Source of the DNA: Alphaproteobacteria bacterium
GTDB taxonomy: Bacteria; Pseudomonadota; Alphaproteobacteria; Micropepsales; Micropepsaceae
Length of the DNA: 64,000 nt
Assembly (NCBI GenBank): GCA_021325375.1
Contig: JAJPHG010000011.1
Coordinates: 186,001-250,000 of the forward strand
Reading direction: 5' to 3'
Every line of letters begins with the position of its first letter. Positions within the stretch are counted from its first letter, which is position 1. The translations under genes and the position numbers were made by a program. The notes beneath the pieces were generated by a model. The model worked only from the letters and a program-made list of their open reading frames with translations, was not told where the DNA came from and made no database searches. Positions 50,126 to 60,377 of the stretch are shown here, piece after piece.

Positions 50126-50560
50126 ATGCAAAGCTCGACGGTCAGGCAAGCCGATACCGACGCCGACATCCGCCGTGTCTATCCGGTCATGGCCGAGTTG
50201 CGGACGCACATCAAAAGCGCCGACGAATTCCTCGCCCGCGTGCGCCGGCAGCAGGCGGGATCGGGCTGGCGGCTGATCTATGTGGAGGATGCGGGTGCGC
50301 CGGTCGCCGCGGCGGGGTTTCGGATCTCGGAATGGCTCGCCTGGGGCAAGGCGCTCTACGTCGACGATCTGATCTGCCTGGAAAGCCATCGCGGCCAAGG
50401 CTTCGCCGAGGCGCTGATGGCCTGGATGGAGGATCTGGCGCGCAAGGAAGGCTGCGCCCAGTTCCATCTCGATTCCGGTACCCACCGCCTGGCCGCGCAC
50501 CGCTTCTATCACCGGCTGAAGCTCGGCATCACCAGCTTCCATTTCCAGAAAAATCTGTGA
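50126..50560 (+). CDS. GNAT acetyltransferase
   Basis: This 144-residue GNAT-fold protein has a central ALYVDDLICLESHRGQGFAEALM with the acetyl-CoA loop HRGQGFAEAL, and AQFHLDSGTHRLAAHRFYHRL near the C-terminus, a typical GNAT alpha-4/beta-7 pattern. Substrate unknown. It starts seven bases after the VOC stop and ends 52 nt before dnaG. Confidence 0.85.
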   Translation: MQSSTVRQADTDADIRRVYPVMAELRTHIKSADEFLARVRRQQAGSGWRLIYVEDAGAPVAAAGFRISEWLAWGKALYVDDLICLESHRGQGFAEALMAWMEDLARKEGCAQFHLDSGTHRLAAHRFYHRLKLGITSFHFQKNL

Positions 50561-50612
50561 TTCGCCGGATTTGATCCCCCAAATCGCTGCGCAGACCCCT
50601 TACATTGTCCCC

Positions 50613-52463
50613 ATGCGCTACGGCCCCCACCTGCTCGAAGAGGTGCTCCGGCGGACGGATATCGTCCAGCTGGTGGGCAAGCGCGTGAAGCTCGCCCGCC
50701 GCGGTCAGGCGTTCTGGGGGTGCTGTCCGTTCCATCAGGAGAAGTCGCCGAGCTTCAAGGTCGAGAACGCCAGGCGCACCTACAAATGCTTCGGCTGCGG
50801 CAAGGGCGGTGACGCGTTCCGCTGGCTGATGGAGGTCGAAGGTCTCTCCTTCCCCGAATCCGTGGAGCGGCTGGCGGGCGAGGCCGGCGTCGAGCTTCCC
50901 AAATGGTCGCCCGAGGACGAGGCGCGAGAGGAGAAGAAGAAATCCCTCTATGACGTCGTGGAAGCGGCTTGCGCGTTCTTCGAGGCGCAATTGCGCGAGC
51001 CCGTGGGCAAGCAAGCGCGCGACTATCTGGCGTCGCGCGGGTTGAACGGCGACGCGGCGAAGCGGTTCCGGCTGGGCTATGCGCCGAGCGGCAGCAACGC
51101 GCTCATCGAGCATCTCAAGACCAGGAACATCACCGTCGACGACATGATCGCGGCGGGGCTGGCCCGGCCCGGCGACGGCGAGCGGGGCTTGCGCGATTTC
51201 TTCTTCAATCGCGTGACGTTCGCGATCACGGACCAGCGCGGCCGCGTGGTGGCGTTCGGCGCACGCGCTCTCGAAGCCGACGCCAAGCCCAAATACATCA
51301 ACACCGGCGAGACCACGCTCTTCTCCAAGGGCCAGCTGCTCTACAATTTCGCCACCGCCCGCCCCGCCGCGATCAAGGCCCAGACCGTCGTCGTCGCCGA
51401 AGGCTATATGGACGTGATCGCGCTGGTGCGCGCAGGTTTCGACCATGCGGTGGCGCCGCTGGGCACCGCGCTCACCGAGGACCAGCTCGGCCTTCTGTGG
51501 CGCACCGCGCCGGAACCCATTCTCTCCTTCGATGGCGACGAGGCGGGACTTCGCGCCGCCCACCGTGCCGCGCACCTGGCGCTGCCGATGCTCAAGCCCG
51601 GCTATTCCTTGCGCTTCGCCTTCCTGCCCAAGGGCGAGGATCCCGACAGCTTCATCGCCGCCGAAGGCGCCGGCGCGATGAAGGCGCTCTTGGATGCGGC
51701 CGAGCCCTTGTCGCAGGTGCTGTGGCGCGGCGAGATCGAAGGCAAGGATTTCTCCACCCCTGAGCGGCGGGCGGGCCTGGAGCGGTCGCTGTCCGAGATC
51801 GTCTCCACGATCGGCGACACGAAGATCGCCGACTACTATCGCCGCGACTTCGACCAGCGCGTCTTCGACGCTTTCAAGCGCCACGCGCCGCGCCCGCGCC
51901 AGGATGCGCCCTCTTTCCGTGGCGGCAGGAATCAAGCCCGTGGCGAGCGCCCCCGCTATCCCGCACCCGTCGAAGGGGTATCGGCAGCCCTTAAATCCAG
52001 CGCGCTCGGCCGCTCGGGCCGGGGCGCGGCCAGGCAGATGAAGGAGGCCGAGCTTGCCCGGCTTCTCCTCAAGGATCCCGAAATCGCCGAACGGCAGGGC
52101 GAGATCCTGGCGGCCTTGCCGTTTTCCGCAGGTTCGCTTGACACGCTCCGCCACGAACTCCTAAACCTCGCCGCTTCCGGTTTCCGGCTTGAAAAACAGG
52201 CTCTGGAGAACCATCTCGTCCGTAGGGGAATGTCCGATCTCGTCGCCCGACTGAGCACTGGGCGGAGTGGGTCAGGCGACCTTGGCGACGTGCCGTCAGG
52301 GGTTGATGATGCCGAGGCCCAATTCCTCCAAGCTGCCCAGGAATTGCGGGAAATGGCGGAAATCGGGCCTGAACGGCAGCGTGCCGCGGCGCGTTACCGG
52401 GCAGACGGCGATGAGGAAAGCTGGGCCGAATACCGGCGGCTCAAGGGCTTTTCCAACGATTGA
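50613..52463 (+). CDS. dnaG: DNA primase
   Basis: DnaG synthesises RNA primers for replication. The 616-residue protein has the CHC2 zinc motif (C38, H41, C59, C62 in CCPFHQEKSPSFKV and YKCFGCGKGGD), the catalytic TOPRIM domain (VVVAEGYMDVIAL and SFDGDEAGLRAA) and a C-terminal DnaB-binding helical region. ATG 50613 gives MRYGPHLLEEVL, matching relatives. rpoD follows 75 nt downstream, the conserved dnaG-rpoD pair. Confidence 0.96.
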   Translation: MRYGPHLLEEVLRRTDIVQLVGKRVKLARRGQAFWGCCPFHQEKSPSFKVENARRTYKCFGCGKGGDAFRWLMEVEGLSFPESVERLAGEAGVELPKWSPEDEAREEKKKSLYDVVEAACAFFEAQLREPVGKQARDYLASRGLNGDAAKRFRLGYAPSGSNALIEHLKTRNITVDDMIAAGLARPGDGERGLRDFFFNRVTFAITDQRGRVVAFGARALEADAKPKYINTGETTLFSKGQLLYNFATARPAAIKAQTVVVAEGYMDVIALVRAGFDHAVAPLGTALTEDQLGLLWRTAPEPILSFDGDEAGLRAAHRAAHLALPMLKPGYSLRFAFLPKGEDPDSFIAAEGAGAMKALLDAAEPLSQVLWRGEIEGKDFSTPERRAGLERSLSEIVSTIGDTKIADYYRRDFDQRVFDAFKRHAPRPRQDAPSFRGGRNQARGERPRYPAPVEGVSAALKSSALGRSGRGAARQMKEAELARLLLKDPEIAERQGEILAALPFSAGSLDTLRHELLNLAASGFRLEKQALENHLVRRGMSDLVARLSTGRSGSGDLGDVPSGVDDAEAQFLQAAQELREMAEIGPERQRAAARYRADGDEESWAEYRRLKGFSND

Positions 52464-52538
52464 GACGAAAGTCTCTCGCGCACACATAGGGTAGGGACAG
52501 TTTGCGTGCGAAGGCGCACGCGCGAGCAGGAAGAAGAC

Positions 52539-53150
52539 GTGGTTAGCAAAACGACCAAGAAACCGGCCCTCAAGGCCAAAACGGCGAAAAAGCCGCAAGC
52601 CGCCAAGGCCGCCTCCGCCAAGAAGGTAGCCTCGAAGGTCAAGCCTGCGCCCAAAGCCGCGGCCAAGCCGGCCCCGAAAGCCGCCTCGAAGACGGCGGCG
52701 GCGAAGCCTGTCCAGAAATCCGTCCCCGTGAAGCTCGACGCCAAGGCCGCCGCGGCGTTGAAGGCCAAGGAAGCCGCCGAGGCGCTGAAGAAGCCGGTCC
52801 TCGCCGTCAAGCCGGGCGCCAAGCTCCCGCCCGCCAAGGGCGCCAAGCCCGGCGAGAACGAGACCCCCGGCGACGCCGACTCTCCCTTGCTGGATATGTC
52901 CGATGTTGGCGTGCGCAAGATGATCGCGCGCGCCAAGGCGCGGGGCTACGTCACCTATGACGAGCTGAACAAGGTGCTGCCGTCCGACAAGACCTCGTCG
53001 GAGCAGATCGAAGACACGATGTCGATGCTCAACGAGATGGGCATCAACGTCATCGAGAGCGAAGAGCAGGAAGAGGGCGCCGACGGCGAGAATCTCCCCG
53101 CGACCGCCGAGAGCAAGGAAGTCGCCACCACGACCGGCAAGGCGGCCTAG
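52539..53150 (+). CDS. rpoD: RNA polymerase primary sigma factor, N-terminal part ending in an in-frame TAG
   Basis: This 203-residue segment has a Lys/Ala-rich tail (KAKTAKKPQAAKAASAKK, residues about 10-100) and then sigma region 1.1 (SDVGVRKMIARAKARGYVTY, PSDKTSSEQIEDTMSML). It stops at TAG 53148-53150, directly before region 1.2, which continues in the same frame. Start GTG 52539 follows GGAAGAAG. The absence of any frame change means one codon separates a normal 788-residue RpoD from two pieces. Either the TAG is read through, the C-terminal piece starts separately, or the base is a sequence error. Confidence 0.85.
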   Translation: MVSKTTKKPALKAKTAKKPQAAKAASAKKVASKVKPAPKAAAKPAPKAASKTAAAKPVQKSVPVKLDAKAAAALKAKEAAEALKKPVLAVKPGAKLPPAKGAKPGENETPGDADSPLLDMSDVGVRKMIARAKARGYVTYDELNKVLPSDKTSSEQIEDTMSMLNEMGINVIESEEQEEGADGENLPATAESKEVATTTGKAA

Positions 53151-53174
53151 CAATACGACCGCACCGACGATCCG

Positions 53175-54908
<1,734 letters not shown>

Positions 54909-54935
54909 GCACGCCGCCTCCCGCCTCCAACTCAA

Positions 54936-54969
54936 CTGTCATGGCCCGGCTTGTCCGGGCCACCCATCT
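54936..54969. repeat. Family A hairpin, single arm
   Basis: CTGTCATGGCCCGGCTTGTC plus CGGGCCACCCATC forms a hairpin (GGCCCGG/CCGGGCC) matching the outer arm of the family A elements at 18940 and 46549, but without the mirrored arm. It lies 28 nt after rpoD and may help end its transcription; there is no T-run. Confidence 0.65.
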
Positions 54970-55035
54970 TTCTTGCTCGCTTTTGCGAAAGATCATGGAC
55001 TATAAACGACGAATAGAGTCGCTGCGGGGACGGTC

Positions 55036-55302
55036 TTGCCGGCAATCGCTTACTTCTACGGAATCACGATCCGCATGTACGTGAACGACCACAATCCACC
55101 GCACTTTCACGCGCAATACGGCAGCGACGAGGCGTATGTCGACCTAAGGACAGGCGAAGTTTTCAAAGGGCGCCTGCCGCGTAACGCGGCGCGACTGGTG
55201 CGCCGCTGGGCTCTGGCCCGGCAAGCTGAATTGAGGGATAATTGGAACCTCGGCCGGGCTGGCAAGGTGCCGCAAGAGATTCTGGGTCTCGATGCTGACT
55301 AA
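55036..55302 (+). CDS. DUF4160 protein
   Basis: This 88-residue protein matches DUF4160: YFYGITIRMYVNDHNPPHFHA and a C-terminal NLGRAGKVPQEILGLDA. Histidines in NPPHFHA are conserved. The start is TTG 55036; no upstream ATG fits. The family is repeatedly found directly before DUF2442 proteins and is suspected to form toxin-antitoxin-like pairs, without proof. The next gene overlaps its 3' end by 11 bases. Confidence 0.82.
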   Translation: MPAIAYFYGITIRMYVNDHNPPHFHAQYGSDEAYVDLRTGEVFKGRLPRNAARLVRRWALARQAELRDNWNLGRAGKVPQEILGLDAD

Positions 55303-55561
55303 GGTGACAAGACTGGAAAAGCTCGGCGGGCTCAGGCTGCGCGTCCATTTCAACGACGGGACGGGCGGCGAGCACGACTTCGCCGGACTGATCAACGGTC
55401 CCGGCGAAGCCAACGTGGCATTGCGTGATCCCGCCTATTTCGCACGTGTCTTCCTCGATCATGGCGCGCCCACCTGGCCGAACGGCTACGACATGGCGCC
55501 GGAATGGCTACGCCTCGAGATGGAAAAAGCTGGCGAACTCCACAAGGAAGCCGCGGAGTGA
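55292..55561 (+). CDS. DUF2442 protein
   Basis: This 89-residue protein has the DUF2442 pattern: RLEKLGGLRLRVHFNDGTGGEHDFAG, then ALRDPAYFARVFLDHGAPTWPNGYDMAPEWL. It probably pairs with DUF4160, whose gene it overlaps. A second DUF2442 gene follows three bases later. Function unknown. Confidence 0.85.
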   Translation: MLTKVTRLEKLGGLRLRVHFNDGTGGEHDFAGLINGPGEANVALRDPAYFARVFLDHGAPTWPNGYDMAPEWLRLEMEKAGELHKEAAE

Positions 55562-55564
55562 CGG

Positions 55565-55855
55565 ATGGCCAAGGCTGACTTACCGTTGGTTGGCGTGCGC
55601 AAGCTGCGCGCGCAGGGCGGCTACAAGCTCTGGGTCCAATTCTCCGACGGTAGCGAAGGCGTGCACGACTTCGCCAGCATGATCGAGGAAGGCGGCGAGA
55701 TGGTAGAGCCGTTGAGGGATGAGGAATTCTTCGCCCGCGTGCATGTCGAATACGGCGTGCCGACTTGGCCCAACGGCTTCGACGTTGATGCGATCGCGCT
55801 GCATATGAAGATGGAAGCGGACGGCGAGCTTCTTCTTCCGGCATCAGCCCCCTGA
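55565..55855 (+). CDS. DUF2442 protein, tandem copy
   Basis: This 96-residue protein is a paralogue of the preceding gene (LVGVRKLRAQGGYKLWVQFSDGSEGVHDFAS, FFARVHVEYGVPTWPNGFDVDAIALHM). It starts three bases after the first DUF2442 stop, so the three genes (DUF4160, DUF2442, DUF2442) are one unit. The 3' end overlaps the 3' end of the truncated XRE gene on the other strand. Confidence 0.82.
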   Translation: MAKADLPLVGVRKLRAQGGYKLWVQFSDGSEGVHDFASMIEEGGEMVEPLRDEEFFARVHVEYGVPTWPNGFDVDAIALHMKMEADGELLLPASAP

Positions 55856-56005
55856 TCTGGTTCTCAGGCACACGCCTGGCGCGTCGCCATCTGTGAACTC
55901 GATGCCTGCGTCTTCAAGCGCGCGGCGGATCGCTTCCATGTTGTTGACGAGCAGGTTTGGTACGCCATCCTGCGCTTCGGCACGACGGACTGTCGCGACG
56001 CCGAC
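55844..56005 (-). pseudogene. XRE-family regulator, 5'-truncated
   Basis: The minus strand encodes VGVATVRRAEAQDGVP and then NNMEAIRRALEDAGIEFTDGDAPGVCLR, the C-terminal 50 residues of a phage-type helix-turn-helix regulator, including the end of the HTH (VGVATVRR). The N-terminal half is absent; upstream sequence on this strand is antisense to the antitoxin gene. The homology break at about 56005 coincides with the start of that antitoxin gene, so a rearrangement joined two unrelated genes. Confidence 0.65.
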
Positions 56006-56006
56006 A

Positions 56007-56234
56007 TTGACCAAGCTGCTCGAAGAGGCCGTCGAGGCCGTGCGCAAATTGCCGACAGGCAGCCAGGATGAGATCGCGCGTGCCATGCTGCAGCTTGCGG
56101 CGCAGGAGGATGAGCCGGAAGCCATCGATCCGGCGCACCTGCCGGCGGTCCTGAACGGGCTCGCGCAGGCCGGGGGCGGTGAGTTTGCCAGCGAAGCGGA
56201 GGTCGAGGCTGTGTTTCGCCGTTTCGATCTTTGA
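56007..56234 (+). CDS. Antitoxin-like protein without a toxin
   Basis: This 75-residue protein resembles small type II antitoxins of the type LTKLLEEAVEAVRKLPTGSQDEIARAML followed by NGLAQAGGGEFASEAEVEAVF, which normally precede a RelE/ParE toxin. The start is TTG 56007, with no clear ribosome-binding site, because upstream sequence belongs to the XRE fragment. Only the first few codons of a possible toxin remain after it. The product may be orphaned. Confidence 0.6.
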   Translation: MTKLLEEAVEAVRKLPTGSQDEIARAMLQLAAQEDEPEAIDPAHLPAVLNGLAQAGGGEFASEAEVEAVFRRFDL

Positions 56235-56260
56235 ACCTACGTTTCACGCCAACTTCGCAT
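56231..56260 (+). pseudogene. Possible ParE/RelE toxin remnant
   Basis: TTG 56231 overlaps the antitoxin TGA and opens MNLRFTPTSH, similar to the N-terminus of ParE/RelE toxins (for example KVRFTPRA). The similarity stops after about nine codons and the rest of the frame is unrelated. The match is short and may be chance. Confidence 0.25.
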
Positions 56261-56477
56261 AACCCTATGCGCGCGCTTCGTCTTGAAGCAGCGGCGCGCG
56301 CTCCCATCTCTCGTGGTTCGAAAGGAAGAGCGTGCGAGGTGAAGTTGTCCTTTGTTGCGAAGGCCGTTGCGGCCGAGTCCGGGTGCCACGAAAGGCCCCG
56401 ATTTCCACGGCGCATCAAGACGATGCGCGGCCCCGAGGGGAATTGAATTCAACTTTGCACGGAAAAAAGAATGGCGA

Positions 56478-56542
56478 GTTCTGTACAGAACATTCCCCGC
56501 GCAGCCGGGGAGCGGGTACCCCTCGAAAACCGCGGAACAAAT
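56478..56542. repeat. Dispersed intergenic motif, copy 2
   Basis: GTTCTGTACAGAAC (56478-56491), a perfect palindrome, is followed by CCCCTCGAAAACCGCGG and CAAAT (56519-56542). Upstream is TTGAATTCAA (56443-56452) and a GCGCATC/GATGCGC hairpin. These blocks match the copy at 1541-1592. The 450-nt gap 56235-56684 has no credible gene, only this element and GC-rich sequence. Confidence 0.5.
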
Positions 56543-56684
56543 ACGTTGCGCGCGGCCTGCTTCGGGCGCATGAACATTGCGGGCGCGGCGGCGGCCGGCC
56601 CGGGCTTGCGCCCGGCTTGCGCGCCGGCGGGTTTAACGCTACCTGCACGCTTCCAACCCACTCGCGAAGAGACCGAAGACGACC

Positions 56685-57065
56685 ATGCGTGGTTCCGACC
56701 CCTCCAAATTCGGCGACAGGCTCAGCGATGCGCAGAAGGCGCGTCAGGCGATGCTCGACAAGGCGCGGGCCAAATTGGCGGCGCTGAACGAGTCCAAGCC
56801 CGAGCGCGACGCCGAGCGCGCCCGCATCGCCAAGGAGCGCGAGGCGCGCGAAACCGCCCGCAAGTCCGAGAAGGAAGCCCGCCTCAAGCGCGAGGCCGAG
56901 GAGCGCGCCGCCGCCGAGGCTGCCCGCCTCGAAGCCGAGCGCCGCGAGGCCGAGGAGCGCGAGCGCGCCGCCCATGAAGAGAAGGCCAAGCTCGCCAAGC
57001 TGCTCATCGACCAGAAGGCGGCACGTGACGCGCGCTACGCCGCCCGCAAGAAGCGCCAGAAATAG
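56685..57065 (+). CDS. DUF6481 family coiled-coil protein
   Basis: This 126-residue protein is nearly all charged alpha-helix: from about residue 35 to 115 it is an uninterrupted Glu/Lys/Arg/Ala-rich coiled coil (EREARETARKSEKEARLKRE and EERAAAEAARLEAERREAEE). The N-terminus FGDRLSDAQKARQAMLDKAR fits DUF6481. No enzyme motif. It has no obvious operon partner; ATG 56685 is the natural start. Confidence 0.8.
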   Translation: MRGSDPSKFGDRLSDAQKARQAMLDKARAKLAALNESKPERDAERARIAKEREARETARKSEKEARLKREAEERAAAEAARLEAERREAEERERAAHEEKAKLAKLLIDQKAARDARYAARKKRQK

Positions 57066-57166
57066 ATTGGCCTAAAAAGGCCCGCGCTGGTCTTTGGTCG
57101 ACTGCCGTGTCCGGCTTCGCGCGAAGCCGGACCGAAAGATGCACTCGCTCGAGGAAAGGCGCCGCC

Positions 57167-57421
57167 ATGGCCCAGCCGTTGAAGACCTTCCCGCACGGAC
57201 CCGCCAGGCCCGTCGAGACGCGGCAGTTCAAATATCCCAGCGAGGACGAGACCTTCGTGCGCCGCTTCGGCAGCGCCGCGCTGACGGTGTGGGGATCCCT
57301 GCCGCCCGAGGTTCAGCAGAAGATCCTCCTCGAGGCGAACCTCGTCTGGGACCGCGAGTACAACATCCCCAACCTGCCTGCGAAGCTCGAAGCCTTCGTG
57401 AAGCGGCGCGGCGGAAAGTGA
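57167..57421 (+). CDS. Conserved hypothetical protein
   Basis: This 84-residue protein has RFGSAALTVWGSLPPEVQQK and ILLEANLVWDREYNIPNLPA, a pattern found in small alphaproteobacterial proteins of unknown function. It is soluble, with no signal peptide. GAGGAAAGG is 7-15 bases before ATG 57167. Its 3' end faces the cyclophilin gene with a 16-nt gap. Confidence 0.75.
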   Translation: MAQPLKTFPHGPARPVETRQFKYPSEDETFVRRFGSAALTVWGSLPPEVQQKILLEANLVWDREYNIPNLPAKLEAFVKRRGGK

Positions 57422-57437
57422 CCTTGGTCCGCGCGCC

Positions 57438-58007
57438 TTAAGGCGCGCTGACCACGGCGTGGGTGATCGTCACCGGGATATAGGGCGAGGCGTCCGGCGG
57501 GAACGGGCCGTGGCTGCCGCCGGTCTGGACGGCGGCGATCTTGTCGACGACCGACATGCCTTCGACGACCTTGCCGAACACCGCATAGCCGGTCGCGTTG
57601 GGGGCTGCGCCGGCTTCGGGGTCGAGGCTGTCATTGTCGGAGAGGTTGACGAAGAACTCGGCCGTTGCGCTGTTGGGCTCGCCGCTTCTCGCCATCGAGA
57701 CCGTGCCGCGCAGGTTCTTGAGCCCGTTGCCGCTCTCGAGCGCGATCGGGGCGTGCGCCGATTTCGAGCCGCCTTGGGCGTCATAGCTGCCCATCTGGAT
57801 CACGAAGCCGGGCACGATGCGATAGACGACCGTGCCGTCGAAATGCTTCTCGTTCACATAGCGCAGGAAGTTCGCCGCCGTCTTGGGCGCGTGCGCCGCG
57901 TCCAGCGATATGGTGAACGATCCCAGCGACGTGTCGAAGCGCACCTCGGTCGCGTTTGCGCCGGAGGCGAAGGTTGCAAGGGCGAGGGCAAGGACGAGGC
58001 GGCGCAT
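57438..58007 (-). CDS. Periplasmic cyclophilin-type peptidylprolyl isomerase
   Basis: This 189-residue protein has a signal peptide (MRRLVLALALATFASGANA) and a cyclophilin domain: VRFDTSLGSFTISLDAAHAP, HFDGTVVYRIVPGFVIQMG and NSATAEFFVNLSDNDSLD. It catalyses proline cis/trans isomerisation in the periplasm. ATG 58007 has GGAG six bases upstream; ATG 58019 is an alternative. It is divergent from the M3 peptidase gene. Confidence 0.92.
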   Translation of the reverse strand: MRRLVLALALATFASGANATEVRFDTSLGSFTISLDAAHAPKTAANFLRYVNEKHFDGTVVYRIVPGFVIQMGSYDAQGGSKSAHAPIALESGNGLKNLRGTVSMARSGEPNSATAEFFVNLSDNDSLDPEAGAAPNATGYAVFGKVVEGMSVVDKIAAVQTGGSHGPFPPDASPYIPVTITHAVVSAP

Positions 58008-58158
58008 CTGTGTCTCCATCCGCTATTTCGAAAGCCCACTACCACGCGCCACGCATGGCCGTCACCTAAAAGTGACTTCAGTTCGGCCCTCGCGGGCGGC
58101 AGACGAAGCGGCTAGAGTGCATGAAAATCCCAACATGGCCCAGCAGGGGGAGTTCTCG

Positions 58159-60306
58159 ATGAATCGCATGCGTAGCCTTTATCTCGGTGCGGCGGCCGTT
58201 GCCGTCCTGGCCGCTTATTCGCTGCCGTCGCTCGCCGCGGCGCCGGCTGCCGTCTCTGGCAATCCGTTCGCGCAGGAAAGCCCCCTGCCGCTGCATGCCC
58301 CGCCCTTCGACAGGATCAAGGACAGCGACTACGAGCCCGGCTTCGAGCAGGGCATGAAGGAGCAGATCGCCGAGATCGACAGGATCGCCAACAACAAGGC
58401 CGCGCCCACCTTCGAGAACACCATCGTGGCACTTGAGAAATCCGGACGCATGCTCGACCGCGTCTCCCAGGCCTTCTTCGGCGTCGTGCAGGCCAACACC
58501 AACGACGCGCTCGACAAGGTCCAGGAAGACGAGGCGCCCAAGCTCGCCGCTCATCAGGACGCCATCGCGCTCAATCCCAAGCTCTTCGCGCGCGTCAAGG
58601 CGGTCTACGACGCGCGGACCAAGTTGAAGCTCGATCCGGAATCGATGCAGCTGCTGACCATCGACTACATGCAGTTCATCCATGCCGGCGCCAATCTGAA
58701 CGCCGCCGACAAGACCAAGCTCATGGCGCTCAACAAGGAGGACGCGAGCCTCGAGACCGCGTTCCAGCAGAAGCTGCTCGCCGCCACCAAGGTCGGCGGC
58801 CTCGTCGTCGACGACAAGAAGCAGCTCGCCGGCCTGACCGATGCCGAGATCGCGGCCGCCGCCAAGGCGGCGGAGGATCGCAAGCTCGCGGGCAAGTGGG
58901 TGATCCCGCTGCAGAACACGACGCAGCAGCCCTTGCTCGGCTCGCTGACCGACCGCAGCGTTCGCGAGAAGCTGTTCGACAGCTCGTGGACGCGCACCGA
59001 GAAGGGCGACGTCAACGACACGCGCGACACCATCTCGCGCATCGCCCAGCTCCGCGCCGAGAAGGCCAAGCTGCTGGGCTATCCGAACTACGCGGCCTAT
59101 GTGCTCTACGACCAGATGGCCAAGACGCCGGAAGCGGTGGAGAACTTCGTGGGCGCGCTCGTGCCGCCGACCGCGGCCAAGGCGGCCGACGAGGCCAAGC
59201 AGATCCAGGCCGCGATCGACGCGTCGGGACAGCATTTCGATCTCAAGCCGTGGGATTGGGAGATGTATTCGGAGAAGGTACGCAAGGCCAAATACGATCT
59301 CGACGAAAGCGAGCTCAAGCCCTATTTCGAGCTGGATAAAGTGCTCAAGGACGGCGTTTTCTATGCCGCGAACCAGCTCTACGGCATCACCTTCAAGGAG
59401 CGCCACGACATCCCGGTCTATCAGTCCGACGTGCGCGTGTTCGACGTCTTCGACAAGGACGGCAGCCAGCTCGGCATGATCTATTTCGACTACTTCAAGC
59501 GCGACAACAAGGCGGGCGGCGCGTGGATGAGCAATTGGGTGCAGCAGTCCAAGCTGCTCGGCACCAAGCCCGTCGTCTACAACGTCGCCAATTTCACCAA
59601 GCCGGCGGCCGGCCAGCCCGCGCTGCTCAGCTTCGATGACGTGACGACGATGTTCCACGAGTTCGGTCATGCGCTGCACGGGCTGTTCGCGAACGAGCAG
59701 TATCCCTCGCTCGCGGGCGCCGCGACGGCGCGCGACTGGGTCGAGTTCCCTTCGCAGTTCAACGAGCATTGGGCGCTCTATCCCGACGTGCTCAAGCACT
59801 ATGCGGTGAACTACAAGACGGGAGAGACGATCCCGCAGGCGCTCGTCGACAAGATCAAGAACTCGCAGACCTGGAACCAGGGCTACGAGCTCGGCGAATT
59901 GCTCGCGGCCTCCGACCTCGACATGCAGTGGCATAGCCTCACCGCCGACATGCCCAAGCAGGACGTCGACAAGTTCGAGAGCCAAGCGCTCGCCAACACG
60001 CATACCGACTTCCCCAACGTGCCGACGCGCTACCGCTCGAGTTACTTCCTGCACATCTGGGCGAACGGCTATGCGGCGGGCTACTATGCCTATCAGTGGA
60101 CGGTGATGCTCGACGACGACGCGTTCGCGTGGTTCACCGCGCATGGCGGCATGACACGCGAGAACGGTCAGCGCTTCCGCGACATGATCCTGTCCAAGGG
60201 CCACACCGAGGACTACGGCACGATGTTCCGCGCCTTCTACGGCAAGGACCCCGACATTGGGCCGATGGTCGAGCATCGCGGTCTGGTGATGCCGGCGGCG
60301 CATTGA
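58159..60306 (+). CDS. M3 family metallopeptidase, Dcp-like, periplasmic
   Basis: This 715-residue zinc peptidase has a signal peptide (about residues 1-29, ending SLAAAP) and the HEFGH motif (His500, Glu501, His504) in TTMFHEFGHALHGLF, with the third ligand Glu in the following helix and the FLHIWANGYAAGYYAYQW substrate region. Dcp and oligopeptidase A cut short peptides. GGGGGAG precedes ATG 58159. The gene is followed by a strong terminator at 60328-60365, so it is a single-gene unit. Confidence 0.93.
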   Translation: MNRMRSLYLGAAAVAVLAAYSLPSLAAAPAAVSGNPFAQESPLPLHAPPFDRIKDSDYEPGFEQGMKEQIAEIDRIANNKAAPTFENTIVALEKSGRMLDRVSQAFFGVVQANTNDALDKVQEDEAPKLAAHQDAIALNPKLFARVKAVYDARTKLKLDPESMQLLTIDYMQFIHAGANLNAADKTKLMALNKEDASLETAFQQKLLAATKVGGLVVDDKKQLAGLTDAEIAAAAKAAEDRKLAGKWVIPLQNTTQQPLLGSLTDRSVREKLFDSSWTRTEKGDVNDTRDTISRIAQLRAEKAKLLGYPNYAAYVLYDQMAKTPEAVENFVGALVPPTAAKAADEAKQIQAAIDASGQHFDLKPWDWEMYSEKVRKAKYDLDESELKPYFELDKVLKDGVFYAANQLYGITFKERHDIPVYQSDVRVFDVFDKDGSQLGMIYFDYFKRDNKAGGAWMSNWVQQSKLLGTKPVVYNVANFTKPAAGQPALLSFDDVTTMFHEFGHALHGLFANEQYPSLAGAATARDWVEFPSQFNEHWALYPDVLKHYAVNYKTGETIPQALVDKIKNSQTWNQGYELGELLAASDLDMQWHSLTADMPKQDVDKFESQALANTHTDFPNVPTRYRSSYFLHIWANGYAAGYYAYQWTVMLDDDAFAWFTAHGGMTRENGQRFRDMILSKGHTEDYGTMFRAFYGKDPDIGPMVEHRGLVMPAAH

Positions 60307-60327
60307 GCGTGATGCATTAAGGAACAC

Positions 60328-60365
60328 AGGCGCGGCGTAACCTATTGGTTATGCCGCGCCTTTTT
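60328..60365 (+). terminator. Rho-independent terminator after M3 peptidase
   Basis: AGGCGCGGC (60328-60336) pairs with GCCGCGCCT (60353-60361), with a nested GTAACC/GGTTAT stem, and is followed by TTTTT (60361-60365). It lies 21 nt after the M3 stop and is the clearest terminator in the window. Confidence 0.88.
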
Positions 60366-60377
60366 CTTTATTTCATC

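Noticed and set aside
53148-53150. Reassignment of TAG to an amino acid in this organism
   Set aside because: Several genes in the window end in TAG at the expected C-terminus (for example those ending at 911, 1373 and 3328), so TAG works as a normal stop here.
56478-56491. LexA/SOS box in GTTCTGTACAGAAC
   Set aside because: Alphaproteobacterial LexA sites are direct repeats of GTTC with seven bases between; this is an inverted repeat with no SOS gene downstream.
56471-56977. Open frame starting MASSVQN across the repeat and the DUF6481 gene
   Set aside because: It covers the dispersed motif and then runs out of frame through DUF6481; the latter has a clear start and composition of its own.
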